Part shown: in pieces, positions 16,135 to 24,917 of the stretch
Position numbering within the stretch: position 1 is the first letter of the stretch
Layout: each line of letters begins with the position of its first letter
From: Bacteroidota bacterium
GTDB lineage: Bacteria > Bacteroidota > Bacteroidia > B-17B0 > Aurantibacillaceae
Direction: 5' to 3'
Length of the DNA stretch: 44,338 nucleotides
NCBI GenBank assembly: GCA_013816895.1
Contig: JACDDR010000007.1
Span: 21,891 to 66,228, forward strand
The notes under the pieces: generated by a model
What the model was told of the DNA's origin: nothing
The model's input: only the letters and a program-made list of their open reading frames with translations
Database searches by the model: none
Made by a program: the position numbers and the translations under genes

Positions 16135-19100
16135 ATGATGACGAAAGACTTTATTAAACTTAACAACCTGATAGGCTGGATAGTATGGGCCATCGCTACA
16201 GTTACATATTGCAGCACCATAGAGCCAACCGCCAGCTTCTGGGATTGCGGCGAATATATTGCATGTTCCTATAAACTCGAAGTGGGTCACCCGCCGGGAG
16301 CTCCATTTTTCCTCCTGATCGGTCGCTTTTTCTCACTTATGGGCGGCGATGATCCTGCGCGCGCAGGTATGATGATAAATGTGATGAGCGCACTTTGCAG
16401 TTCTTTCACCATTCTGTTTTTATTCTGGACAATTACACGCCTTGGCATCAAATCACTGGGTCAAAAAGTGGCAGACCTTTCAAAACCTCAGCAGTGGGCC
16501 GTTCTTGGCGCAGGTATGGTTGGCGCACTGGGCTATACTTTCTCCGATTCTTTTTGGTTCAGCGCGGTTGAAGGAGAGGTATATGCCATGTCATCATTTT
16601 TTACAGCAATTGTTTTCTGGGCCATTTTAAAATGGGATGAAGAAGACAGTCTTAGTCCAACCGGCGCGCTTCGCTGGCTTGTGTTGATCAGCTATCTGGT
16701 TGGTCTTTCTATCGGCGTCCATTTACTAAACCTGCTCGTAATTCCGGCTATTGGTTTTATCATCTATTTTAAAAAATACAAATTTAGCTGGAAAGGCTTT
16801 TTTATCGCAGGAATCTCATCGGTATTAATTCTCGGTCTCATTCAAAATCTTATCATTCCGAAAATGGTAAAATTTATCAGCGATTACGAAGTTTTCTTTA
16901 CCAATAAAATGCACCTGGGTTACAGTACAGGAACCCTTACTTTCTTTTTTCTGCTGATTGTTTCTTTAACAGCTTTTATTATGTACACGGTGAGTAAAAA
17001 AGAACAACACTATAAAATTGGTTTTTATTCCGCGATTGTGTTGGTGCTTTTTGCCGTGATTACAGCCCCAAGCGGCAGCGGAAAGTTTTTCAGACTGGTG
17101 ATGCTTTCAGGAATGCTTTACGCCATACATACTTTTAAAACAAAAACCATCACACTGAACACCATCTTCCTAAGCTTTGCAACTCTGCTTATTGGCTATT
17201 CATCTTTCTTTGTGCTAGTCATCCGCTCACAAGCCAATCCCCCGATGGATGAGAATGATCCTGAAAATGCGCCTAACATGTTATCGTATTTATTACGCGA
17301 ACAGTATGGCGACTGGCCTATTCTCTACGGACAATATTACAACGCGCCTTCACTTCCTAAAAGCGAATATGGCAGCGGCGATCCTATTTACGCAAAGGAC
17401 GAAAAAAACAACAATTATAAAGTAGTTGACACGCGCCAGAATTCCATTCCGAAATATGAAAAAGAATTCTGTACTATTTTCCCACGCATGTGGAGCAACC
17501 AGGCGCATCATGAATCTGCTTATAAATACTGGGGCAATGTAGCCGAACACCACCGCAACAAAGTGGTGGAAAACAGGAACGGCGAAACACAAACTGTTGA
17601 AATTCCTACCATGATGGCCAACCTCAACTATTTCTTTTCCTACCAGCTCCGTTTCATGTACCTGCGCTATTTTTACTGGAATTTTGTTGGAAGACAGAAC
17701 GACGTGCAGGGTATGATGAAGAACACCATGGAAGGAAACTGGGTTACAGGAATCACGGCTTTTGATAATTTCTGGTACGACAGCGACACCACTAAAAAAG
17801 TATACCGCGATAAAAACAATTTTGCGGAAAATCATTTTTATGCCCTCCCGCTCATACTTGGTTTACTTGGAATGTTCTTTCATTTTAAACGCAACAAGCC
17901 CGATGCATGGGTGGTGCTGTGTTTCTTTTTACTCACGGGCCTCGCCATTGTTATTTATCTGAATCAAACCCCTTATCAGCCACGCGAGCGTGATTATGCC
18001 TATGCGGGCAGCTTCTATGCCTTTGCCATCTGGATAGGCTTTGGCGTACTTTTCATTTACGATAAATTAAGTAAAAAAGCCGCCACCATGGGAATAGCTA
18101 TTGGATCTACGGCGTTGAGCCTTATTGTTCCGGGTATTATGGCCAAAGAAGGCTGGAATGATCACGATCGTTCATTACGTACTTTGTCGAGAGACGTTGC
18201 CATCAATTACCTGCAAAGCTGCGCACCAAATGCTATTTTATTTACCAACGGCGATAATGATACATTCCCTTTATGGTATGCGCAGGAAGTAGAAGGAATA
18301 AGAACTGACGTGCGCGTTGTTAATTTAAGTCTCCTGCAAACCGATTGGTACATCAGCCAGATGCGCCGTGCAGCATATGACAGCAAACCTGTTCCGTTTA
18401 CCATACCACAAGAAAAGTTACAGGCCTCACTATTGGAATACCTTGTCGTAAACACGCAGAATACAAAACCAATGGAACTGAAAGCTGCTCTGAAAGAAGC
18501 ATTGAGTGATGATCCTGCTACCAAAATGGATAACGGTGGAGAACTCATTGACGTTTTACCTGCGAGAAGTTTCTACGTAAATATTGACAGCCTATTAGTA
18601 ATGCAGAATAAAGTGGTGAGCATTAAAGACACCGCAAGGCTTGCAAAACGCGTAACCTGGGATCTTGGAGGAAGAAGCTACATCACTAAAAATGATTTGA
18701 TGGTACTTGACCTGGTCGCTCATAACAACTGGAAACGTCCGATATATTTCGCTGTTACCACAGGCGATGATGCTTACGTTGGACTTAAAAAATATTTCCA
18801 GCTGGAGGGACTCGCCTACCGTTTTGTTCCTATCAAACAAACCGATATGGAAGACGCTCAAGGCGGAAGAGTGAACACTGAAATAATGTACGACAACATC
18901 ATGAATAAATTCCTGTGGGGCGGAATGGACAAAAAAGGTGTTAACCTTGATGAAAACTGTATCCGCATGGTAGGTAACCTGAGGATGCAAATGGGTGTTC
19001 TCGCGGGGGCACTTATCAATGAAGGAAAAAACAAAAAGGCGAAGGCGGTACTTGACAAATGTTTACAAGTGATGCCGGATGAAAATGTGGCGTATGATGC

Positions 19101-19398
19101 CACCATCTTTACCATTTGCGCCGCTTATTACCAGGTTGGTGAAACGCAAAAAGCAAACGAACTCGCTAAAAAATTATTCGATATTTTTGAAGGCGATCTT
19201 AAAATTTACAACGAACAAAAAGGGAATCACCGTATTGCTTTTAACCGCGAAATAAACCAGTCAAAAGAAATATTAAGACGGTTAACGGGTTTAACTCAGC
19301 AGTTTAAACAGGACGGTATCTCAAAAGGCTTTATGCAGAGGATGCAAAGCGTAATGCCTCCTGAAGACATAAACCCTTCTGAACCGCAAATGCCATAA
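16135..19398 (+). CDS. DUF2723 membrane protein with C-terminal TPR-like region (O-mannosyltransferase-related)
   Basis: 1087 residues. The N-terminal part is polytopic, with many hydrophobic helices up to about residue 360 and again at about 570-680. The DUF2723 signature starts at once: TIEPTASFWDCGEY, with acidic D37 and E40 in the first loop, as in GT-C glycosyltransferases, followed by GHPPGAPFFLLIGR. A large non-membrane region contains AILFTNGDNDTFPLWYAQE, and the C-terminus (about 950-1060) is helical and TPR-like. The human DUF2723 homologue TMEM260 is an O-mannosyltransferase, so a protein-glycosylation role is plausible by inference. ATG 16135 is followed at once by a second ATG at 16138. 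Ends at a strong terminator. Confidence 0.88.
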   Translation: MMTKDFIKLNNLIGWIVWAIATVTYCSTIEPTASFWDCGEYIACSYKLEVGHPPGAPFFLLIGRFFSLMGGDDPARAGMMINVMSALCSSFTILFLFWTITRLGIKSLGQKVADLSKPQQWAVLGAGMVGALGYTFSDSFWFSAVEGEVYAMSSFFTAIVFWAILKWDEEDSLSPTGALRWLVLISYLVGLSIGVHLLNLLVIPAIGFIIYFKKYKFSWKGFFIAGISSVLILGLIQNLIIPKMVKFISDYEVFFTNKMHLGYSTGTLTFFFLLIVSLTAFIMYTVSKKEQHYKIGFYSAIVLVLFAVITAPSGSGKFFRLVMLSGMLYAIHTFKTKTITLNTIFLSFATLLIGYSSFFVLVIRSQANPPMDENDPENAPNMLSYLLREQYGDWPILYGQYYNAPSLPKSEYGSGDPIYAKDEKNNNYKVVDTRQNSIPKYEKEFCTIFPRMWSNQAHHESAYKYWGNVAEHHRNKVVENRNGETQTVEIPTMMANLNYFFSYQLRFMYLRYFYWNFVGRQNDVQGMMKNTMEGNWVTGITAFDNFWYDSDTTKKVYRDKNNFAENHFYALPLILGLLGMFFHFKRNKPDAWVVLCFFLLTGLAIVIYLNQTPYQPRERDYAYAGSFYAFAIWIGFGVLFIYDKLSKKAATMGIAIGSTALSLIVPGIMAKEGWNDHDRSLRTLSRDVAINYLQSCAPNAILFTNGDNDTFPLWYAQEVEGIRTDVRVVNLSLLQTDWYISQMRRAAYDSKPVPFTIPQEKLQASLLEYLVVNTQNTKPMELKAALKEALSDDPATKMDNGGELIDVLPARSFYVNIDSLLVMQNKVVSIKDTARLAKRVTWDLGGRSYITKNDLMVLDLVAHNNWKRPIYFAVTTGDDAYVGLKKYFQLEGLAYRFVPIKQTDMEDAQGGRVNTEIMYDNIMNKFLWGGMDKKGVNLDENCIRMVGNLRMQMGVLAGALINEGKNKKAKAVLDKCLQVMPDENVAYDATIFTICAAYYQVGETQKANELAKKLFDIFEGDLKIYNEQKGNHRIAFNREINQSKEILRRLTGLTQQFKQDGISKGFMQRMQSVMPPEDINPSEPQMP

Positions 19399-19402
19399 TA
19401 TT

Positions 19403-19434
19403 AAAAGCCTGTAGAACTTTCTACGGGCTTTTTT
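19403..19434 (+). terminator. Intrinsic terminator after the DUF2723 gene
   Basis: Stem GCCTGTAG (19407-19414) and CTACGGGC (19421-19428), eight pairs with one T-G, AACTTT loop, flanked by A4 and T6 that can also pair. Confidence 0.85.
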
Positions 19435-19444
19435 GTTTTTAGCC

Positions 19445-20068
19445 GTGAAGAACCTATTTTTAATACAACCCAGTTCGTTTTTAAGAAAATTGTATCCGCA
19501 TGCCCTTTGGCGAGTAGACACAAAGGAAAAATTCATTCATCTTACCTTTGACGACGGTCCTATTCCCGGCCTTACGGAGTGGGTTTTAGACGAACTGAAG
19601 AGAAATAACGCTAAAGCCACTTTTTTTTGCGTTGGAGATAATATTTTGAAGCATCCCGATATTTTTGAACGAATAAAAAAAGAAGGCCATACGGTGGCAA
19701 ACCACACCATGCATCACATTAAAGGCTTTAAAAATAACGTGAAAGATTACATGGCCGAAACCGAAAAATGCCGTGATCTTGTACAAACCCATCTCTTCCG
19801 GCCACCTTACGGGCAGCTGAAACGCAGCCAATACAAGGCCCTCAAGTTAAAGGGATATAAAATAGTTTTTTGGGACGTAATCAGTTACGACTATGAAACC
19901 ATTGGTGAGGCTACCTGCCTTAAAAACAGTATTGCCCGGACCCGGGAAGGAAGTATCGTTGTTTTTCACGATAATGTTAAAGCCGAAAAAAATTTAAGGT
20001 ACACATTGCCGTTATTTCTTAAACATTTCGCAAATTTGCAATTCCAATTTAAAGCCCTCGAAACATGA
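19445..20068 (+). CDS. Polysaccharide deacetylase (NodB homology domain)
   Basis: Carbohydrate esterase family 4-type fold, predicted to remove acetyl groups from a cell-wall or capsular N-acetyl sugar. GTG 19445 is chosen as start (207 aa) because the in-frame TTG at 19433 falls in the upstream terminator. Motifs: LTFDDGP with catalytic Asp and metal Asp, NHTMHH as the H(S/T)xxH metal motif, FRPPYGQ as motif 3, and IVVFHDN near the C-terminus as motif 5. No signal peptide is evident, so action may be cytosolic or membrane-proximal. Its TGA overlaps the ATG of the next gene by four bases, suggesting coupling. Confidence 0.9.
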   Translation: MKNLFLIQPSSFLRKLYPHALWRVDTKEKFIHLTFDDGPIPGLTEWVLDELKRNNAKATFFCVGDNILKHPDIFERIKKEGHTVANHTMHHIKGFKNNVKDYMAETEKCRDLVQTHLFRPPYGQLKRSQYKALKLKGYKIVFWDVISYDYETIGEATCLKNSIARTREGSIVVFHDNVKAEKNLRYTLPLFLKHFANLQFQFKALET

Positions 20069-20406
20069 AAACTCCCCTGCTGAAAATATTCCTTCTTTTA
20101 ACCCTGTTTTTATACTCCTGCGGTAGCTCCAATTCTACTGTAGAAAAAACAGTAAAGGTATGGGGCAATTGTGAAAAATGTAAGACAAGAATTGAAACAG
20201 CTGCAAAGATAAACGGTGTAAGCAAAGCGGAATGGAACATGGACTCAAAGCTCCTTAAATTTAAGGTGGACACTTCTATCACAACCATAAACGCGGTATT
20301 GAAATCTGTAGCCCATGCCGGCCATGATAACGAGGTGTTCTTTGCCGATGATTATGCTTACTCCCGGTTACCGGAAAGCTGCCAATACGAACGCCGCGCC
20401 GAATAA
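20065..20406 (+). CDS. HMA-domain lipoprotein
   Basis: 113 residues. Lipoprotein signal MKTPLLKIFLLLTLFLYSCG with lipobox LYSC (Cys 19). A heavy-metal-associated domain follows, TVKVWGNCEKCKTRIE, with the metal-binding CxxC, and the typical later strand LLKFKVDT. The C-terminal piece CQYERRAE is extra. Envelope-anchored metal (copper-type) binding is inferred. Translationally coupled to the deacetylase, without an obvious functional link. Confidence 0.85.
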   Translation: MKTPLLKIFLLLTLFLYSCGSSNSTVEKTVKVWGNCEKCKTRIETAAKINGVSKAEWNMDSKLLKFKVDTSITTINAVLKSVAHAGHDNEVFFADDYAYSRLPESCQYERRAE

Positions 20407-20407
20407 G

Positions 20408-21205
20408 CTAGTAACCGGAGCCTTGCCGGGGCGCGGTATTATCCCTAAAATTGTTTTCTAAATTGAACGTTATGGGGTAACTCATCTTGTATCTCACATA
20501 CCTGTTATTTAAAACCGCCGGTTGCCATTTTGTTTGTTTCATGATTCGCAGCGCCTCTTCGGTACACCCTCCTCCTACTCCCTGGTTAATGACAATACCT
20601 GTGACGAATCCGTTGGTTTCCACCACAAACTCAAGCACCACAGTTCCCTGAATGGATTTTTCTTTTGCGATATCAGGATATTGTATCTGATCAATAATAT
20701 ATTCAGCAAGACCATCATCGCCTCCTTTATAAAATTCGGGCGATTTATCCGCCTTTCCATGTATAACATAACTGCTGTCGGCCGGTTTATCAGTTTTCAC
20801 AAAGGGCTTTACGCGCTGCTTCATGTATTTATTATATTTTTCAGCTGAGAGATGAAGCGTTAAAAAATATTCATACGGCGTTTCAGAAACGCTTGTTTTA
20901 CGGTTAAAGCGCAGAAACTTTAAGATGCGTTTTATTTCTTTGCTTAACAAATTATTAATGCTGCTGTTAAAGGTGATGCTCTTTGCCCTGTCCAGTGAGT
21001 CAAGCTCAAAATAAACAATCAGCTCAGCTGCAAACTCTTTAGTAAGAATTAATTTTGGCAGGGTTAGTTGTGTTTCCATTACCTGTTCCAGACTTTCTCT
21101 TCCGCCTTTTATTTCTGCTTCAGCCGAAACGGAAATAACTTTTCCCTGCCCGAAATAAGAGTAACTGCTTAAAAATAAAATGGAAACAAAAGTTAGTATT
21201 CGCAC
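20408..21205 (-). CDS. TonB C-terminal domain protein
   Basis: An open frame extends to 21295, but its first 30 codons lack signal-peptide character. GTG 21205 gives 265 residues starting with signal peptide RILTFVSILFLSSYSYFGQG. The last 90 residues form a TonB-type domain: YPDIAKEKSIQGTVVLEFVV, the GGGCTEEALRIMKQTKWQPA segment and a final YPITFNLEN strand. It has no TM anchor with Pro-rich spacer, so it is not a classical ExbBD-linked TonB but a secreted TonB-domain protein of a kind common in this phylum. The middle (about 20-150) is unrecognised. Convergent with the HMA gene, one base between stops. Confidence 0.8.
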   Translation of the reverse strand: MRILTFVSILFLSSYSYFGQGKVISVSAEAEIKGGRESLEQVMETQLTLPKLILTKEFAAELIVYFELDSLDRAKSITFNSSINNLLSKEIKRILKFLRFNRKTSVSETPYEYFLTLHLSAEKYNKYMKQRVKPFVKTDKPADSSYVIHGKADKSPEFYKGGDDGLAEYIIDQIQYPDIAKEKSIQGTVVLEFVVETNGFVTGIVINQGVGGGCTEEALRIMKQTKWQPAVLNNRYVRYKMSYPITFNLENNFRDNTAPRQGSGY

Positions 21206-21399
21206 ACTTAAAGATAGTTTAAAAATAATTGAGCATAAACAGAACCTTTTATTTTTTTTGGCGTAAACACTAGTATTATGTAAATCCCACAACATAATTA
21301 CTGCAATGCGAAAATTAATCGTCTCGCATCACCTTAATTTTTTTAAACTTTATTATAAACAAACAATGGACGTATTAATCTATTTAAAACTTATTTGTT

Positions 21400-22212
21400 A
21401 TGAAAACAAAAAACTTTATCCCAACATTGTTGGCCCTTGCCATTCGGGTAATGGTAATCGGCCAAACACTAAACCACCATTCAGATTACCGCATCTTAAA
21501 TGTGCTTGGTAACAAACAACCCTCTTCGCCATCAAGGCACATAGCCAAACAGCAAGTGCTTAAACAAAAAAGTGAGGCCGTACTAAAAGACAAATCGGTG
21601 CTACCCGCTTCCACCGTAAAGGTTAAGCCAACAGTAGTAGGCAATGATGTGTCTTCAGTAACCACACCAAAAACGGATAATAACACTTATAATTACTATA
21701 ACAATAAAAACTGTTATTCCACTTTAATCTATGCAAACGAACTTACGAGAGAGGCTGAAGAATTACTCACTATTCAATCTCTGCTCTTAAAGGAAGCAGC
21801 GCAAAAAAAAGATTCAAATGAGAAAGGGAAATTAATTCAGGGCGCGCGCGTTCTTTTTCTCCAGGCAGAAATAAAACAAATACAGGCTTCCGAAATTTCA
21901 GGGAAACTATCTGCCGAAACATTTTCCGTTAATGAAACCAGTTATCATACCCTCCTTGAGAAACTGCCTGCCGAATTAATTTCTGCCGCCGTTACCGTTC
22001 ATGAAGAGGCCGTGTTTGCTTTAAAACTTGCAAAAGAAATGAGGGAAGAGTCCTATTCTCTTCCTAACAATACAGCCAAACTCGGAACAATGGGAAATGC
22101 TGAAGAGAAAGAGGAATTTGCCCTCAAATTCCAAAACCTGGCGATTGATCTTCTTAGAAAATCTGTCGCAGCAGCCCACGCTTCACCTAATTCTAACCTC
22201 GCCGTTAAATAG
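21400..22212 (+). CDS. Secreted hypothetical protein with helical, coiled-coil-like body
   Basis: 270 residues, not recognised. A signal-peptide-like start MKTKNFIPTLLALAIRVMVIG is followed by a basic, Ser/Thr/Val-rich linker (about 25-90), a short NTYNYYNNKNCYS stretch, and then a long Ala/Glu/Leu/Lys helical region (about 103-260) with heptad-like spacing. No catalytic motif is apparent. It is monocistronic by position, and the downstream gene has its own spacer. Likely periplasmic or surface-exposed. Confidence 0.6.
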   Translation: MKTKNFIPTLLALAIRVMVIGQTLNHHSDYRILNVLGNKQPSSPSRHIAKQQVLKQKSEAVLKDKSVLPASTVKVKPTVVGNDVSSVTTPKTDNNTYNYYNNKNCYSTLIYANELTREAEELLTIQSLLLKEAAQKKDSNEKGKLIQGARVLFLQAEIKQIQASEISGKLSAETFSVNETSYHTLLEKLPAELISAAVTVHEEAVFALKLAKEMREESYSLPNNTAKLGTMGNAEEKEEFALKFQNLAIDLLRKSVAAAHASPNSNLAVK

Positions 22213-22316
22213 TGCTTCCTTAAGAGTAAATTGACCTTAGGGGCTTGTTTTCCTTTAATTTTAACACTTGATGACGACTGGCATTTATTTTGAACAACCA
22301 TACTATATACCAAGTT

Positions 22317-23147
22317 ATGAAAACACTATTATTACCTATCGACTTTTCTGAAGGATCGGACAAGGCCATTAATTATGCCGTTGAAATGGCTAAACTAACA
22401 AAATCAAAACTGATCTTATTTCACACCTATCATGTTCCGGTGATTACTACCGATGTGCCCATGCTGATTCCTTCCATGGAAGAGTTAGGCGAAGACAGCA
22501 TGAAGGCGCTGCGAAAAAAAGAAAATGAAATATATCTTTCACACGGTACCGGCTTGCAGGTAGAATGTGTATGCCGCTGCGGACTTGAAGTAGATGAACT
22601 TGAAGAATACAGCACGAACAATGATATAGATCTTATCATCACATCAATGGAAGAAGCCGGCGAACTAACCGAAAAGCTGATAGGAAGTGTTACCACCTCC
22701 CTGATGAGAACGATGAAATGCCCGGTGCTGGCGGTGGGCAAAAATTTCGTGTTCAGAGATATTAAAAAGATTGCCCTTGCCTGCGATTTCAAGGGAATTA
22801 AGACTGCCGCAGCGCTGGAGCCCTTAAAAGAAATAGTCAAATTCTTTAATGCGCATTTATTTATTGTAAACGTTTTAAAAGAGCAGAAAGAACTTATCCC
22901 TACTACAGAGCAAGCCGTGTCGGGCGTACAACTGGATCATATGCTTGAGGAAATTAACCATAGTTTTCACTACGAAGAAAATGTAAATGTGGTGGATGGA
23001 ATCAATCATTTCGTGGATCAGCATAATATAGATCTACTGGTTATGATCCCAAGATCGCATACACTGTTACAGGAGATTTTTCATGAACCGAATACAAAAC
23101 GAATGGCTTTCCACTCTCATGTACCACTTCTTTCCATCCATGAGTAG
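22317..23147 (+). CDS. Tandem universal stress protein (two UspA domains)
   Basis: 276 residues from ATG 22317 (MKTLLLPIDFSEGSDKAINY), the standard Usp start; an in-frame TTG at 22290 is less likely. Domain 1 spans about 1-145: PIDFS start, VDLIITSMEEAG, and a loop that lacks a clean ATP-binding GxxG(9)GS signature (GSVTTSLMRTMKCPVLAVG keeps a partial one). Domain 2 (about 150-276) begins KKIALACDFKG and ends LLSIHE. Cytosolic stress protein; ligand uncertain. Confidence 0.9.
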   Translation: MKTLLLPIDFSEGSDKAINYAVEMAKLTKSKLILFHTYHVPVITTDVPMLIPSMEELGEDSMKALRKKENEIYLSHGTGLQVECVCRCGLEVDELEEYSTNNDIDLIITSMEEAGELTEKLIGSVTTSLMRTMKCPVLAVGKNFVFRDIKKIALACDFKGIKTAAALEPLKEIVKFFNAHLFIVNVLKEQKELIPTTEQAVSGVQLDHMLEEINHSFHYEENVNVVDGINHFVDQHNIDLLVMIPRSHTLLQEIFHEPNTKRMAFHSHVPLLSIHE

Positions 23148-23182
23148 CTCCCGCATATGTGGAAAAGATTGCCCTTACGATT

Positions 23183-24763
23183 TTAGAATTCGCTTTTTAG
23201 ATGGAATTGGATTTCGGGAAATTTTTCCTGGGCCATTTGAAGCAACCAGGCACTTTCTGCTAAAAAAACAGGCCTGTTTTCCTTATCCAGTGCAATGTGC
23301 GCGCTCCGGTCCTGCATAAAGGCTTCCATCTTTTTACGATCGTCGCAACTTATCCAAAGCGCCTTATATAAACTTACCTGATCAAAACTTGCGCTGGCAT
23401 TGTACTCTGCTTTTAAACGATGCTGAATCACCTCAAACTGTAAGGCTCCCACCGTACCAATAACTTTTCGTCCATCCACCTTTCTTGTAAACAACTGCGC
23501 AACACCTTCATCCGTTAACTGCTCAAGCCCTTTTTGAAGCTGCTTGGTTTTCATCGGATCCATATTATTTACATACCTGAATAATTCAGGAGAGAAACTT
23601 GGTATCCCTTTAAACTGAAAATCGTTACCCTCGGTAAGCGTATCGCCGATTTTAAAATTACCGGCATCATACAAGCCAATCACATCGCCCGGGTAAGCTT
23701 CATCAATCACTGATTTTTGCTGCGCCATAAAGGCCGTGGGGTTACTAAACCGTAATTCTTTGTTATCCCTAACGTGATGATAATATTTATTTCGTTCAAA
23801 TGTTCCCGAACAGATTCTTAAAAAAGCGATCCGGTCGCGGTGCTTTGGGTCGAGATTGGCATGGATCTTAAAAATAAAACCACTGAATTTTTTATCATCG
23901 GGTTTTACAAGTCCTTTATCGGTATCTCTTTCTTTGGGCCCCGGCGCAATCTCAACAAAGCAATCCAGCAATTCATGAATGCCGAAATTATTTACCGCGC
24001 TTCCAAAAAATACAGGGCTTATCTGCCCGTCGAGGTATTTCTGCGTGTTGAGTGTATCGTAAACGCCATCAATCAAATCCACGTCTTCCCTAAGTTGCGC
24101 TGCAAAATCCACTCCTACCCTTTGATCGATCTGTTTATCGTTGATATCATTGATGGTTAAGGTTTCCTCTACGGTGGTCTTACTATCGCCCTGAAAAAGG
24201 TTAAGCGATTTTGCGGTTAAATTATAAACGCCTTTAAACGATTTCCCAATACCAATGGGCCAGGTAAGGGGACGAACCTTTATTTTCAATTCTTTTTCTA
24301 TCTCATCCAGAAGATCAAAGGGATTCTGCCCTTCCCGATCCATTTTATTTATAAACACAATTACGGGCGTGTTCCGCATCCGGCATACCTCCAGCAGTTT
24401 GCGGGTTTGGGGCTCAACTCCTTTAACGCAATCGATCACCATGATTACGCTATCCACCGCGCTTAAAGTACGATAAGTATCTTCCGCGAAATCCTCGTGA
24501 CCAGGGGTATCTAAAATATTAACCTTATAGTTCCTGTAATCAAAGGCCATAACGGAGGTAGACACGGATATACCGCGCTGCTTCTCAATTTCCATGAAAT
24601 CGGAAGTGGTTGCCTTTTTAATCTTATTGGATTTAACGGCCCCGGCTGTTTGAATAGCCCCACCAAACAGCAACAGCTTTTCGGTTAAAGTGGTTTTACC
24701 CGCATCGGGGTGTGCAATAATGGCAAAGGTTCTGCGGCGTTTAATTTCCTCTAAAAAAGTCAT
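23183..24763 (-). CDS. prfC: Peptide chain release factor 3
   Basis: Translational GTPase that recycles RF1/RF2 from the ribosome after termination. ATG 24763 is chosen (526 aa, usual RF3 length, [16 protein letters not shown]). The open frame reaches 24850, but a perfect TATCTTTG promoter element lies inside that extension. G1 AHPDAGKTT (17-25), G3 DTPGHEDF, G4 NKMDRE, and the RF3-typical [23 protein letters not shown] switch region are present. Domains 2 and 3 (RF3_[20 protein letters not shown]) complete it. It stands alone; upstream is the divergent PD40/OmpA gene. Confidence 0.97.
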   Translation of the reverse strand: MTFLEEIKRRRTFAIIAHPDAGKTTLTEKLLLFGGAIQTAGAVKSNKIKKATTSDFMEIEKQRGISVSTSVMAFDYRNYKVNILDTPGHEDFAEDTYRTLSAVDSVIMVIDCVKGVEPQTRKLLEVCRMRNTPVIVFINKMDREGQNPFDLLDEIEKELKIKVRPLTWPIGIGKSFKGVYNLTAKSLNLFQGDSKTTVEETLTINDINDKQIDQRVGVDFAAQLREDVDLIDGVYDTLNTQKYLDGQISPVFFGSAVNNFGIHELLDCFVEIAPGPKERDTDKGLVKPDDKKFSGFIFKIHANLDPKHRDRIAFLRICSGTFERNKYYHHVRDNKELRFSNPTAFMAQQKSVIDEAYPGDVIGLYDAGNFKIGDTLTEGNDFQFKGIPSFSPELFRYVNNMDPMKTKQLQKGLEQLTDEGVAQLFTRKVDGRKVIGTVGALQFEVIQHRLKAEYNASASFDQVSLYKALWISCDDRKKMEAFMQDRSAHIALDKENRPVFLAESAWLLQMAQEKFPEIQFHLKSEF

Positions 24764-24783
24764 CCCTGGGTGTAAAATGGGCG

Positions 24784-24791
24784 CAAAGATA
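24784..24791 (-). promoter_or_regulatory. -7 element TATCTTTG, prfC promoter
   Basis: Perfect TAnnTTTG on the minus strand, 21 bases before ATG 24763. It decides between the short and the extended prfC start. Confidence 0.65.
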
Positions 24792-24888
24792 AAAAAATAA
24801 AGCTGGTAATTAAATAAGGAAAAACCAGCACCTATATCGATAAAGCCCATAATTTAGCCTATCAAATCTCTTATTTAAAATTAAATGA

Positions 24889-24896
24889 TATATTTG
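24889..24896 (+). promoter_or_regulatory. -7 element TATATTTG upstream of the PD40/OmpA gene
   Basis: Perfect TAnnTTTG 22 bases before ATG 24918, giving a 5' leader of about 15 bases. No good -33 TTTG is seen at 18-20 bases upstream. Confidence 0.6.
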
Positions 24897-24917
24897 CTCC
24901 TTATTAAAGTTTTATAA

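Noticed and set aside
20408..21295. Full-length reading of the TonB-domain ORF from ATG 21295
   Set aside because: The first 30 codons are basic and Cys-rich and would precede, and disable, an evident signal peptide starting at GTG 21205.
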